Of a stretch of DNA of 64,000 bases, positions 33,457-44,515 are shown piece after piece; position 1 is the first letter of the stretch, and the number at the start of each line of letters is the position of its first letter. The DNA lies in assembly GCF_016862315.1 (NCBI RefSeq), contig NZ_BOMS01000009.1:186001-250000 (forward strand). Direction: 5' to 3'. Under the pieces are notes generated by a model that was given only the letters and a program-made list of their open reading frames with translations, did no database searches and had not been told where the DNA came from. This DNA comes from Actinoplanes palleronii (GTDB lineage Bacteria > Actinomycetota > Actinomycetes > Mycobacteriales > Micromonosporaceae). The position numbers and the translations under genes are program-made.

Positions 33457-33873
33457 TCAGTCCGCGGCGGGCTTGTTCCCGGACGCCGCCAGGACGTCGC
33501 GGTAGTGCTGGTTGAGCATGATGCCGAGGACGTTGCCGAACGGGTCGGTGACCGACGCGGTGACGTAACCGGGTCCGCGCTCGACCGGCTTCTCGTATTC
33601 CGTCGCGCCCAGCTCCAGCAGCCGGGCGAAGACCGCTTCGAGGTCGTCGACGGCCCAGTAGACGATCGCGCCGCCCGGCTCCCGGCCGTGCGGGCGCGGG
33701 GCGAACCGCGCGTTCACGATGCCGAGTTCGTGCTGGTAGTCCCCGACCCGCCACTCGAGATAGCCGCCCTCACGGACGAAGTACGGCTCGACCCCGAGGA
33801 AGGTCGTGTACCAGGTGCGGGCCGCGTCCAGGTCCTCGGCGAAGAAGGTGACGGTGGTCAATCCGCGAAGCAT
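33457..33873 (-). CDS. VOC superfamily protein (glyoxalase/bleomycin-resistance fold)
   Basis: This 138-residue VOC protein has LTTVTFFAEDLDAARTWYTTFLGVEP in the first module and AIVYWAVDDLEAVFARLLELGA plus VTDPFGNVLGIMLNQ in the second. AGAGGAA precedes the ATG at 33873. It is divergent from a WYL regulator, and a perfect palindrome lies in the 81-base gap, so it is very likely controlled by that regulator. Its role could be resistance or metabolism of an electrophile; the sequence does not decide. Confidence 0.85.
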   Translation of the reverse strand: MLRGLTTVTFFAEDLDAARTWYTTFLGVEPYFVREGGYLEWRVGDYQHELGIVNARFAPRPHGREPGGAIVYWAVDDLEAVFARLLELGATEYEKPVERGPGYVTASVTDPFGNVLGIMLNQHYRDVLAASGNKPAAD

Positions 33874-33918
33874 GGCTGTTCCTCTTTCCGTCGACGTCTC
33901 AGCCCCATCCTCGCGGCT

Positions 33919-33943
33919 TAAGTGCTCACCTTCTGAGCACTTA
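33919..33943. promoter_or_regulatory. Perfect palindrome between the VOC gene and the WYL regulator
   Basis: TAAGTGCTCA (33919-33928), five bases CCTTC, then TGAGCACTTA (33934-33943): a perfect 10-base inverted repeat, AT-richer than its surroundings, 11 bases upstream of the regulator's ATG and 45 from that of the VOC gene. It is the probable operator of the regulator. Confidence 0.75.
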
Positions 33944-33954
33944 TCCTCAACGAC

Positions 33955-34896
33955 ATGCGCGCGGACCGGCTCGTCGCCACCCTCCTGCTGATGCAGACCC
34001 GCGGCCGGGTGACCGCCGCGGAGCTCGCCGCCGAGCTGGAGGTGTCGGTGGCGACCGCCCGCCGCGACCTCGAAGCCCTGTCCGCCGCCGGGATCCCGGT
34101 CTATCCGCAGCCCGGCCGGCACGGCGGCTGGTCGCTGGTCGGCGGGGCCCGGACCGACCTGACCGGGCTGACGTCCGCGGAGGCGCAAGCGTTGTTCCTG
34201 CTGGCCGGCCCGGCGGCGGGTGTCTCCCCGGCGGCCAGGTCGGCGCTGCGCAAGCTGGTCCGCGCGCTGCCCGCGCCGTTCCGGGCGGACGCGCAGGCCG
34301 CCGCCACGGCCACCCTCGTCGACCCGGCCGGCTGGGGTGAGCGGGCCGGTTCCCGCCCGGAGATCGTCGACCGGCTGCAGGACGCGGTGGTCCGGCGGCG
34401 CCGGATCCGGTTCGCCTACCGGGGCGCGGAGCGGGTGGCCGACCCGTGGGGGCTCGTCGACAAGGACGACATCTGGTATCTGATCGCCGGCACCGAGCGG
34501 GGCCGGCGCACGTTCCGGGTGGATCGGGTCGGCGAGCTGGTGGTCACCACGGAGACCGTCGAGCCGCCGGCCGGGTTCGACCTGGGCGAGGCGTGGCAGA
34601 CCGTGGTCGGCGAGGTCGAGGAGAAACGGGCCGGCACCCGGGCCGAGCTGCTGATCGAGGAGCGCTTCGCGTGGGTGCTGCGCGACCACTTCGGCCGGCA
34701 CTGCGAGCAGCTCGAGGTGCTCGCCGACGGCCGCGCGCGGCTCCGGGTCGGCGCGCCGACACCGCGCGACATCGCCCGCACGCTGGCCGGGTGGGGAGCC
34801 ATGGTCGAGGTCCTCGACCCACCCGCGGTCCGCGCCGAACTCGCCCGCATCGGCGCGGAACTGTCCGAGCGTTACCGGCCCCGGACGACGCCCTAG
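33955..34896 (+). CDS. DeoR/YafY-type regulator with WYL domain
   Basis: This 313-residue regulator has an N-terminal winged helix (MRADRLVATLLLMQTRGRVTAAELAAELEVSVATARRDLEAL), a WYL domain (about 130-215, with FAYRGAERVADPWGLVDKDDIWYLIAG and FRVDRVGEL), and a C-terminal WCX extension. WYL proteins bind nucleic-acid or small ligands and usually repress a neighbouring operon. It is divergent from the VOC/luciferase-like pair and shares a perfect palindrome with it. Its 3' end overlaps the convergent CheW gene by 4 bases. Confidence 0.92.
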   Translation: MRADRLVATLLLMQTRGRVTAAELAAELEVSVATARRDLEALSAAGIPVYPQPGRHGGWSLVGGARTDLTGLTSAEAQALFLLAGPAAGVSPAARSALRKLVRALPAPFRADAQAAATATLVDPAGWGERAGSRPEIVDRLQDAVVRRRRIRFAYRGAERVADPWGLVDKDDIWYLIAGTERGRRTFRVDRVGELVVTTETVEPPAGFDLGEAWQTVVGEVEEKRAGTRAELLIEERFAWVLRDHFGRHCEQLEVLADGRARLRVGAPTPRDIARTLAGWGAMVEVLDPPAVRAELARIGAELSERYRPRTTP

Positions 34897-35336
34897 ACGG
34901 CGGCCACGGCCGGGGTCGGGTTCACGCACTGGTCCACGTCGAGGACCAGCAACAGCCGGCCCTCGGTCTTGTACGTCCCGGTCACCATCCGCCGGGTCGG
35001 GCCGGTCAGCGTCTCCGGCGGCGGCTCGAACGCGCTGTCGTCGAGGTCGGCGACCAGCCCGATCCGGTCGACGAGCAGGCTGACCGCCTCGCCGGCGACC
35101 CGCACCACCACGTTGATGACCGGACCGGTGATCGGCCGCGGCGCCATCCCGAACCGGACCCGCAGGTCGACGGTGCCGATCACTTCGCCGCGCAGGTTGA
35201 ACAGTCCGCCGTACGCGGGCGGGGCCAGCGGCATCGCCGTGTAGTGCTCGTTGAGCAGGACTTCCTGCACCGCACCGACCGGGACGCCGAAGAAGTGGTT
35301 CTCGACGTCGAAGGTGACGAATTGCTGGGTGAGCAC
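34893..35336 (-). CDS. CheW-like single-domain protein
   Basis: The 147 residues form one CheW domain: QFVTFDVENHFFGVPVGAVQEVL at the start, GLFNLRGEVIGTVDLRVRFGM in the middle, and LLVLDVDQ at the end. CheW links chemoreceptors to CheA in chemotaxis arrays. No cheA, receptor or cheY gene is in the window, so this copy is orphaned here. It could work with a distant chemotaxis cluster (motile spores occur in Actinoplanes-like genera). GGGAGA lies before the GTG at 35336. Confidence 0.9.
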   Translation of the reverse strand: MLTQQFVTFDVENHFFGVPVGAVQEVLLNEHYTAMPLAPPAYGGLFNLRGEVIGTVDLRVRFGMAPRPITGPVINVVVRVAGEAVSLLVDRIGLVADLDDSAFEPPPETLTGPTRRMVTGTYKTEGRLLLVLDVDQCVNPTPAVAAV

Positions 35337-35496
35337 GGTGTCTCCCGGATTGTTTCACTGGCCGCCAGGCTGCGCCGGGATGTGCCACCTGCTGTATTCG
35401 GCACATCCCGGGCAGACAGCAGAAGAAATGACCGCGGATCGCCCGGCACAGAGACGTGGCCGGCGAGGGAGACCCCGCCGGCCACGTCCCCGCCCG

Positions 35497-37806
<2,310 letters not shown>

Positions 37807-37822
37807 CGGGTACCTCCGAGGA

Positions 37823-37843
37823 GTTGAGTACAAGCGGCTCAAC
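37823..37843. promoter_or_regulatory. HAIR-like element (HspR operator) upstream of lon
   Basis: GTTGAGT, seven bases, GCTCAAC. The HspR consensus is CTTGAGT-N7-ACTCAAG; 11 of 14 positions agree and the spacing is exact. It lies between the lon ribosome site and its upstream region, where a repressor would block transcription. Confidence 0.65.
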
Positions 37844-38033
37844 CTCGGCCGGGCCTCGGATCTTCCGGTGTTCACTGCCAGCGAAAACGTGACCTGGGAC
37901 ATCGACGGGTTGACAACGTTCGTGGACTTGGGCAGATTGATCAAATTCGGCGGACAACCTTTTGCCGCCCCTGCGCGTGTTACAGGGTGTGCGGCCCGCC
38001 AGGGCAGCAGCGGACCCCTCGATTGCGAGAGTC

Positions 38034-39281
38034 ATGATTCAGCGACGCAAGGTCATCGTCGGCGCTCTCGGAGTGGCCGCCACGGCCACCGCCGCCGGTT
38101 GTTCCGCACACGCCTCGGCCAGTGCCGGCAGTGCCGTCTGGACCCAGCCGGTCTCCGACGACCAGGCCGCGCCCGTCACCGAGGGCACGCCGGCCTCGAC
38201 CGTCCAACTGACCGTCACGCCGGCCGACAAGGCCACCGGATGGGGTGTGACGAAGCCGATCACGGTCGCCGCGGCGGGTGGCACGCTGCAGAAGGTCACC
38301 GTCACGGCGGGCAAGGCGAAGATCGACGGTTCGGTCCAGGCCGACGGGACCTGGCGTTCGAGCGAGGACCTTTCGTACGACAAGACGTACAAAGTGGTGG
38401 TGACCGCCGCGGACAGCTCCGGCGTGGCCACCGAGCAGACCTCCACCTTCGCCACGGTCAAGCCGAAGCACCTCACCCACATCACGTTCCAGTCGAACGC
38501 GCTGAACGTGCTCAAGGACGGTGGCACGTACGGCGCCGGCCAGCCGGTGATCGTGGCGTTCAGCCGGGCCGTCGACAAGGAGAAGGCCGAGAAGGCGATC
38601 GCGATCACCACGTCGCCGTCGGTCGAGGGCAAGTTCTACTGGGTCAACGACAGCACCGTGCACTGGCGTCCGGCGAAGTACTGGACCAGCGGGACCAGCA
38701 TCAAGGTCAGCGTCGACATCCACGGCAAGAACCTGGGCAGCGGTGTCTACGGCGAGAAGAACGCGTCGGCCAACTTCCGGATCGGCCGCCAGCTGATCGC
38801 GATCGCCGACAGCCGGACGCACCAGACGAAGGTCTACATCGACGGCAAAGTGGTCCGCACCATGGCCAGCAGCTTCGGGATGGGCGGCACCACCAAGGGC
38901 GCGCAGGGCCAGGAGATCAACTTCTGGACCGCCGGTGGCCCGCACGTCGTGCTCTCCAAGGAGCGCACGCACAGCATGAGCTCGTCGAGCTACGGCGTCA
39001 CCGACCCGAAGAACCCGTACTACTACGGGGACGAGGAGATCGAGTACTGCACCCGGATCTCCTATTCGGGCGAGTTCCTGCACGCCGCCCCGTGGAACCG
39101 GTCGCTGGGCCAGGCGAACAAGTCGCACGGCTGCGTCAACCTCAGCACCGCCGACGCCAAATGGGTGTACGAGAACTTCATCGTCGGTGACGTGGTCGAC
39201 GTCAAGAACAGCCCGCGCACCCTGCAGATCTGGAACGGCCTCGGCGACTGGACCGTCTCGTACGACCGCTACGGCCGCTGA
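38034..39281 (+). CDS. L,D-transpeptidase lipoprotein with Ig-like domains
   Basis: This 415-residue cell-wall enzyme makes 3-3 cross-links in peptidoglycan. It has a lipoprotein-like signal (GVAATATAAGC, cysteine near 21), two Ig-like domains (about 50-240), and the YkuD catalytic domain with ISYSGEFLHAAPWN and the SHGCVNLS motif, whose cysteine is the nucleophile and histidine its partner. I chose the ATG at 38034 because it directly precedes the signal sequence (MIQRRKVIVGALG). It is divergent from lon. The domain order matches mycobacterial LdtMt2-type enzymes. Confidence 0.93.
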   Translation: MIQRRKVIVGALGVAATATAAGCSAHASASAGSAVWTQPVSDDQAAPVTEGTPASTVQLTVTPADKATGWGVTKPITVAAAGGTLQKVTVTAGKAKIDGSVQADGTWRSSEDLSYDKTYKVVVTAADSSGVATEQTSTFATVKPKHLTHITFQSNALNVLKDGGTYGAGQPVIVAFSRAVDKEKAEKAIAITTSPSVEGKFYWVNDSTVHWRPAKYWTSGTSIKVSVDIHGKNLGSGVYGEKNASANFRIGRQLIAIADSRTHQTKVYIDGKVVRTMASSFGMGGTTKGAQGQEINFWTAGGPHVVLSKERTHSMSSSSYGVTDPKNPYYYGDEEIEYCTRISYSGEFLHAAPWNRSLGQANKSHGCVNLSTADAKWVYENFIVGDVVDVKNSPRTLQIWNGLGDWTVSYDRYGR

Positions 39282-39331
39282 CCGCGGGCCGGACGCTCAG
39301 TTCCGGGCGCTCCCGGCCGATAGAACCGAGC

Positions 39332-40996
39332 GTGAACGCTCAGCCTGTGATCGAGACCATGGACGACGCGGCGTCCATGGTCCTTCAGGCGCAGGAGCAC
39401 CTCGACATGGCCCGGTACACCCCGGCCATGGAGCTCGCCGTGCGCGCCGAGACCCTGGCCGGCACGCCCGCCGTCCGGGCACACGCGCTCGCCGTCATCT
39501 CCGCCTGTCACCACCGGCTGGACCGGTACGCGCAGAGCATCGAGGTCGGGCTGCAGGCCGTCCGGTTGTGGCACGAGCTCGGCGACCTGGCCGGTGAGTC
39601 CTCGGCCCGCTCCACCATCGCCCGGGTCCTGATCCTCACCGGTGACCTGACCGAGTCGCTCGACGAGGGCCTGATCGCCCTGGAGCTGGCCGACCTTAGC
39701 GGCGAGCTGCGACCCCGCCTGCTGGCGCTGACCGCGATCGGCATCGTGCACCTGTGCCTGCGCCAGCACGAGTTGTCGATCGAGTACTGCGAGCGGGCCG
39801 CCGAGACCGCGCGGCTGCTCGGTGACGTCGCGGTGCACGGCAGCCTGATCGACACCATCTCCTGCGTCTTCATGGGCCAGGCCTACGCCGCCCGCGAGGA
39901 GGGCAACGAGGACGCCGCGCTCTCCTACGGCCAGCTCGCCGCCGACCGGGCCCGCGAGGCCATGGAGATCGGCCGTCAGTGCGGGCACCGCTATTACCAG
40001 GTGAACGCGCTGGGCAATCTGGCCGAAGGGCTCGCTTTCATCGGCCGCCCGGCCGAGGCGCTGGAGCTGATGGACACCATCGAGATCGATCCGGAACTCG
40101 ATTCGGTCTCCATGGTGACGCATCTGCTGGACACCCGCGGATGCGTCCACCTGGCGCTGAAGAACTACGACCAGGCCGCCCGGCTCTTCGCCGAGGCCCT
40201 GGAACTGTCCGCGGGCAACAACACCGCGATGTATTACTGCGAGCACCTTTCCGAGGCGCACGAGAAGAACGGCGACTTTCGCGCCGCCCTGGAGTACCAC
40301 AAGCGTTTCCACACGCTGTTCACCCTGGTCGCCTCCGAGGCGGCGCAGCGCAGCGCCAGCATCGCCGCGATCCGCCTGGAGACGTCCCGGGCGCAGGACT
40401 ACGCGATGCGGGAACGGGCCCGCGCGGAGGAGCTCTACCACTCGAATCTGGAGCTGACCCGGCACGCCGAGAGCCTGCTGCAGCAGAGCCTCGAGGACCC
40501 GTTGACCGGCCTGGCCAACCGCCGGCTGCTGGACCGGCTGCTGGAGACCGAGGGGCAGCGGTACTCGATCGCGCTGCTCGACGTGGACCACTTCAAGCGG
40601 GTCAACGACAGCTACTCGCACCAGATCGGCGATCAGGTGCTGCGTCAGCTCGGCGCGTTGCTCCTGCAGTCCAGCCGGCCGGCCGACCACGCGGCCCGCT
40701 ACGGCGGCGAGGAGTTCGCCCTGCTGCTGAGCGACCAGGGTGACGAGCCGGACGACGCCGTCGCCGAGCGGCTACGCGAGCTGATCGAGGCGTTCGACTG
40801 GACGCCGATCGCACCGGGCCTGCGGGTCACCGTGAGCATCGGCATCGCCGCGCACCACGAGGCCGGCTCGGCCGCCGCGCTGCTGGAAATCGCGGACCGC
40901 CGCCTGTACGAGGCGAAGAACGGCGGCCGTAATCGGGTGGTGGGCCCGGAAAGCCCGTCCCCGTCCACCGCGCCGGGTTTCACAGCCAGCAACTGA
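39332..40996 (+). CDS. TPR-containing diguanylate cyclase (GGDEF)
   Basis: This 554-residue cytoplasmic protein has a TPR array (about 10-340, for example MARYTPAMELAVRAETLAG and HLALKNYDQAARLFAEALELS), a short coiled linker (RARAEELYHSNLELTRHAESL) and a GGDEF domain starting DPLTGLANRRLLD. The catalytic loop is GGEEF at 458-462, so it should make c-di-GMP. An RPAD sequence at the same distance before GGEEF as in PleD gives an intact product-inhibition site. There is no membrane segment. The start GTG at 39332 lies 50 bases after the transpeptidase stop. It probably senses protein partners through the TPRs. Confidence 0.92.
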   Translation: MNAQPVIETMDDAASMVLQAQEHLDMARYTPAMELAVRAETLAGTPAVRAHALAVISACHHRLDRYAQSIEVGLQAVRLWHELGDLAGESSARSTIARVLILTGDLTESLDEGLIALELADLSGELRPRLLALTAIGIVHLCLRQHELSIEYCERAAETARLLGDVAVHGSLIDTISCVFMGQAYAAREEGNEDAALSYGQLAADRAREAMEIGRQCGHRYYQVNALGNLAEGLAFIGRPAEALELMDTIEIDPELDSVSMVTHLLDTRGCVHLALKNYDQAARLFAEALELSAGNNTAMYYCEHLSEAHEKNGDFRAALEYHKRFHTLFTLVASEAAQRSASIAAIRLETSRAQDYAMRERARAEELYHSNLELTRHAESLLQQSLEDPLTGLANRRLLDRLLETEGQRYSIALLDVDHFKRVNDSYSHQIGDQVLRQLGALLLQSSRPADHAARYGGEEFALLLSDQGDEPDDAVAERLRELIEAFDWTPIAPGLRVTVSIGIAAHHEAGSAAALLEIADRRLYEAKNGGRNRVVGPESPSPSTAPGFTASN

Positions 40997-41007
40997 GAGC
41001 GCTCCCA
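40994..41007. promoter_or_regulatory. CebR-type box TGAGAGCGCTCCCA
   Basis: The 14 bases overlap the stop codon of the diguanylate cyclase gene and match the actinobacterial LacI/CebR operator TGGGAGCGCTCCCA at 13 of 14 positions, nearly palindromic as CTGAGAGCGCTCCCAG. No cellulose- or sugar-uptake gene follows; the next gene is the conservon kinase 260 bases away. It may be coincidental. Confidence 0.35.
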
Positions 41008-41123
41008 GATGACCTTGAGTAATCGCACCGCTGCATAAAGAGGTTGCAGCGCCGTAAATTTCGGTTCGCGGTGTTGACCATCAAGGACAAAGAGCAGATC
41101 CTATTCCGGCGATCGCGAATGAT

Positions 41124-41146
41124 CGGCCCCATTCCCCCGGGGGCCG
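41124..41146 (+). other. Leader hairpin upstream of the conservon
   Basis: CGGCCCC (41124-41130) and GGGGCCG (41140-41146) form a 7-base-pair stem followed by CATTTTG, in the 272-base gene-free region before cvnA. It resembles a weak intrinsic terminator and could attenuate conservon expression or end the upstream transcript. The rest of 40997-41268 is AT-richer than average and probably holds the conservon promoter. Confidence 0.4.
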
Positions 41147-41268
41147 CATTTTGCGCTGCGCCGTTCTCGGCTTCGCTAAACAAACTTAACGGTATTTCCG
41201 TAGTCACTTCGACTTTGTCTGCCGGCCGTGACCTCGCCGGGCAGGCAGTCGACAGAGGAGCTGATCGC

Positions 41269-43629
41269 TTGTCCGTCCACGTTGAGGGCGCCGAGCAGAC
41301 CGAGCCGGGCCACACCAGCCCGCCCGACCCCAGCGCCGCCCCCCGACACCAGACGTCCCCACGTCGCCGGACCGGCGGCACGATCCGCCGGCGTGTGGTC
41401 CGCACCCTGGCCCTGCCGGTCGCGACCACCCTGGTGCTGCTCTCCATCGTGGCGGTCGGCGAGATCGAGAACTTCCGGACGGCGTCGGCGACCTCGCACG
41501 CCGTCACCATCGACCTCGCGGTCCAGGAGCTGATCCAGGGCCTGCAGACCGAACGTGGCCTGGCCGCCGGCCTGCTCGGCGGCAACGACGGGTTCCGCAC
41601 CGAGCTGCAGCGGGCCCGCAACGAGGTCGACCTGGGCCGGGACGCGGTGCAGCGACTGATCACCGACGACGACGATGTCGAGAACCGGACCGCCGCCGCG
41701 GTGCGCGAACTCGACGGCCTGACCAGCGTCCGGGCCGGCACCGACACCGGCTCCGGCAAGCAGATCGCCACCATCGGCTACTACACCGACCGCATCGCCG
41801 AGCTCGGCAACCTCGACTTCGACCTGGACAGCACCGGCGACGAGGAGCTGCGCCGGGGCGCGACCGCGCTGGAGGCGCTCGGCGACGTCAAGGAGGCCAC
41901 CGCTCAGGAGCGGGCGTTCCTCAACGGCGTCTTCTCGGCCGGCGGTTTCAAGCGCGGCGAGTTCCTGCAGTTCGTCACGATGCGCGCCACCAAGGACGCG
42001 GCGCTGACCGCGTTCGACCGCTACGCGGACCCCGCCTCGCGGGCGGCCCGGGACTACACCCTGGACACCGGCGCGGCCCGGGAGGCGGCCTACTTCGAGC
42101 GGGTCGCCCTGCTCTCCGGTGACGGCAAGTACCTCCAGGTCAACCCGCAGTCCTGGTGGTCCGCGCAGACCACCGTGCTCGACGACATGCTGCAGCTGGA
42201 GCACCACGTCGGCTCGGTCATCGCGGCGCGCGCCTCGACGCTCGAGGACGACGCCTCGGTCCGGATGGGTGTGCTGCTCGGTGCGGTGCTGCTCTGCCTG
42301 GCCGGCTCGGTCTGGCTCGCCACCGTCGCGTCGAAGTCGGTGGCCCGGCCGCTCGCACTGCTGGCCGGCGAGGCCAACCAGCTGGCCAGCACCCAGCTGC
42401 CGAATGCGGTCCAGCGGGTGTCGGCCGGTGCCGACACCGAGCCACCGCCCCCGGTGCTCGTGCCCCGCGGCGCCAGCGACGAGGTCCGGCTGGTGGCCGA
42501 CGCGTTCGACCGGGTGCAGGAGACCGCGTACGCGCTCGCCACCGAGCAGGCGCAGCTGCGCCGCACGGCCGCCGAGTCGATGGCCAACCTGGGCCGGCGC
42601 AACCAGAACCTGCTCCGCCGCCAGCTGGCCTTCATCACCAAGCTGGAGCGCGAGGAGGCCAGCCCGACCGGCCTGGCGAACCTCTTCGAGCTCGACCACC
42701 TGGCCACCCGCATGCGCCGCAACGCCGAGAGCCTGCTGGTCCTGGTCGGCGCGGCGAGCCCGCGCCAGCTCACCGAGCCGCTGATGGTTCCGGACGTGAT
42801 CCGCGCCGCGGTCTCCGAGGTCGAGGAGTACCGCCGGGTCACGCTGCGCCGGGTGGACGACGTGCTGGTGGCCGGCTCCACGGTCAGCGGCATCGCGCAC
42901 ATGCTCGCCGAGCTGATCGAGAACGGCCTGTCGTTCTCCCCGCCGGACATGGACGTGGAGATCCACGGCCGCCGGATCGGCACCGGTTACCTGATCGCGA
43001 TCACCGACCAGGGCGTCGGGATGTCCCCGGACGACATGCAGCGGGCCAACGCCCGGCTGCGCGGCGAGGGCGACTTCATCACCGCACCGGCCCGGTTCCT
43101 GGGCCACTACGTGGTCGGCCGGCTCGCCCTGCAGATGGGCATCGACGTGCAGCTCACCCCGTCGCCGGTGACCGGGGTGACCGCGCGGATCACGCTGCCC
43201 GCCGAGATCCTGACCGACCAGCCGGTGATCAGCGCGTCCCGGCCGTCCCGGCAGCCGGCCCGCCAGGTCACCTCCACCGTCGAGTCGGCCCGGCCGCTGC
43301 GGCTGCCGACGGCCGAGAAGGCGCCCGCCCCGGCGGCGAGCGCGGTGGTCACGGCCGACCGGCCGTTCCAGCCCGCCGCCATCGAGTACGTGGCGATGGA
43401 CGACACCGTGCCCAGCTTCGCCGACGACAGCGCTCCTCGTACCCCCAACGGCCTGCGCAAACGCATCCCCCGCGCCCAGCGCGCCCAGCCACGGGCGGAC
43501 GCGCCCAGCACCGCGCCGGTCGACCGGCCGGCCCCGATCAGCGACTCACCGGACGCGGTGCGGGACCGGCTCAACGCGCTGCGCGGTGGTATTCAGCGCG
43601 GTAACGCCGAAACCGCGGGGTTGCCGTGA
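41269..43629 (+). CDS. cvnA: Conservon sensor histidine kinase CvnA with NIT-type sensor domain
   Basis: This membrane kinase of about 786 residues has a transmembrane segment near 40-60 (TLALPVATTLVLLSIVAVG), an extracytoplasmic nitrate/nitrite-sensor (NIT)-like helical domain (EIENFRTASATSHAVTIDLAVQE to about 325), a second transmembrane segment (MGVLLGAVLLCLAGSVWLATV), a HAMP-like linker and an ATPase domain with N-box MLAELIENGLSFSP and G-box DQGVGMSPDD. A canonical phospho-histidine motif is not obvious, as in other CvnA proteins. I prefer the TTG at 41269 because GAGGAG lies 8 bases before it; no ATG or GTG in frame is close. First gene of cvnABCD. Confidence 0.88.
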   Translation: MSVHVEGAEQTEPGHTSPPDPSAAPRHQTSPRRRTGGTIRRRVVRTLALPVATTLVLLSIVAVGEIENFRTASATSHAVTIDLAVQELIQGLQTERGLAAGLLGGNDGFRTELQRARNEVDLGRDAVQRLITDDDDVENRTAAAVRELDGLTSVRAGTDTGSGKQIATIGYYTDRIAELGNLDFDLDSTGDEELRRGATALEALGDVKEATAQERAFLNGVFSAGGFKRGEFLQFVTMRATKDAALTAFDRYADPASRAARDYTLDTGAAREAAYFERVALLSGDGKYLQVNPQSWWSAQTTVLDDMLQLEHHVGSVIAARASTLEDDASVRMGVLLGAVLLCLAGSVWLATVASKSVARPLALLAGEANQLASTQLPNAVQRVSAGADTEPPPPVLVPRGASDEVRLVADAFDRVQETAYALATEQAQLRRTAAESMANLGRRNQNLLRRQLAFITKLEREEASPTGLANLFELDHLATRMRRNAESLLVLVGAASPRQLTEPLMVPDVIRAAVSEVEEYRRVTLRRVDDVLVAGSTVSGIAHMLAELIENGLSFSPPDMDVEIHGRRIGTGYLIAITDQGVGMSPDDMQRANARLRGEGDFITAPARFLGHYVVGRLALQMGIDVQLTPSPVTGVTARITLPAEILTDQPVISASRPSRQPARQVTSTVESARPLRLPTAEKAPAPAASAVVTADRPFQPAAIEYVAMDDTVPSFADDSAPRTPNGLRKRIPRAQRAQPRADAPSTAPVDRPAPISDSPDAVRDRLNALRGGIQRGNAETAGLP

Positions 43630-43676
43630 CCGGCACTCCGAAATGGCCCCTTGGCAGCAACCTGGAAAGAAGAAAA

Positions 43677-44102
43677 ATGAGCGTTGACACCTCGGCGGAT
43701 CGGCACCAGTTCAACTGGATGCTCGGCAACTTCGTTCACCAGACGGACGGCGTGCGCGACGCCGTGGCGGTGTCCTCCGACGGGTTGCTGATCGCCAGCT
43801 CGGACGGGCTGAACCGGGCCGAGGCGGATCAGCTGGCCGCGATCGTCTCCAGCCTGGCGAGCCTGGCGCGCAGCGCGTCCCGCCGGTACGACTTCGACGG
43901 CCTGAAGCTCATCATGATCGAGATGCATCGGGGCTTCCTGCTGGTCTCGGTCATCTCCGGCGGCAGCGTCCTCGGCGTGGTGGCCGGCAGCGAGTCCGAC
44001 CTCGGGCTGGTCGGTTACGAGATCTCGCTGCTCGCCGACCGCTTCGGCAGCATGCTCACCCCGGCCCTGATCGCAGAGTCCCGGCAACACCTGCCGCTAT
44101 GA
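43677..44102 (+). CDS. cvnB: Conservon roadblock/LC7 protein CvnB
   Basis: This 141-residue protein has a roadblock/LC7 fold (FNWMLGNFVHQTDGVRDAVAVSSDGLLIASSDG, then SVISGGSVLGVVAGSESDLGLVGYEI). In conservons CvnB associates with the GTPase CvnD as a regulator. ATG 43677 has GGAAAGAAG upstream and begins MSVDTSADRHQFN; an in-frame GTG at 43626 overlapping the kinase stop would add 17 residues. The stop overlaps the next ATG (ATGA). Confidence 0.92.
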   Translation: MSVDTSADRHQFNWMLGNFVHQTDGVRDAVAVSSDGLLIASSDGLNRAEADQLAAIVSSLASLARSASRRYDFDGLKLIMIEMHRGFLLVSVISGGSVLGVVAGSESDLGLVGYEISLLADRFGSMLTPALIAESRQHLPL

Positions 44103-44515
44103 GCGAGTCCTCGTGGGGCTCCGAGTCGGAGCTGTTCCCGTACGCCGGTGGGCCGTTGACGCCCACCGGGCGGCATTCCGGCGACATGGACGAGGATCCG
44201 GTGATCCGTCCGTTCATGCTCACCAACGGGCGCACCCAGCCGCTGCACGACGGCCTGCGGATCGAGACGTTGTTACGCGCGGCGCCGGCCGCGCTGTCGG
44301 CCCCGCTGCGCTTCGAGTCCCGGCGCATCGTCGAGCTCGCGCAGTCACCGATGTCGGTGGCCGACCTGGCGGTGGCGCTGCGGGTGCCGCTCGGCGTGGT
44401 CCGCGTGATCGTGGCCGACCTGATCACTCAAGGGTTCCTCGACGTGGAAATACAGCCCGAGGAGTTCTCCACCAGTTTGATCGAAAGGATCAGGGACCGT
44501 GTCCGGGCGCTCTAG
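44099..44515 (+). CDS. cvnC: Conservon DUF742 protein CvnC
   Basis: The 138 residues carry the DUF742 domain: PFMLTNGRTQPLHDGLRIETLL followed by a winged-helix-like part with RRIVELAQSPMSVADLAVALRVPLGVVRVIVADL. The function in the GTPase system is unknown, though a DNA-binding-like fold has been suggested from its helices. It overlaps CvnB by 4 bases and CvnD by 17, so all are translated together. Confidence 0.92.
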   Translation: MSESSWGSESELFPYAGGPLTPTGRHSGDMDEDPVIRPFMLTNGRTQPLHDGLRIETLLRAAPAALSAPLRFESRRIVELAQSPMSVADLAVALRVPLGVVRVIVADLITQGFLDVEIQPEEFSTSLIERIRDRVRAL

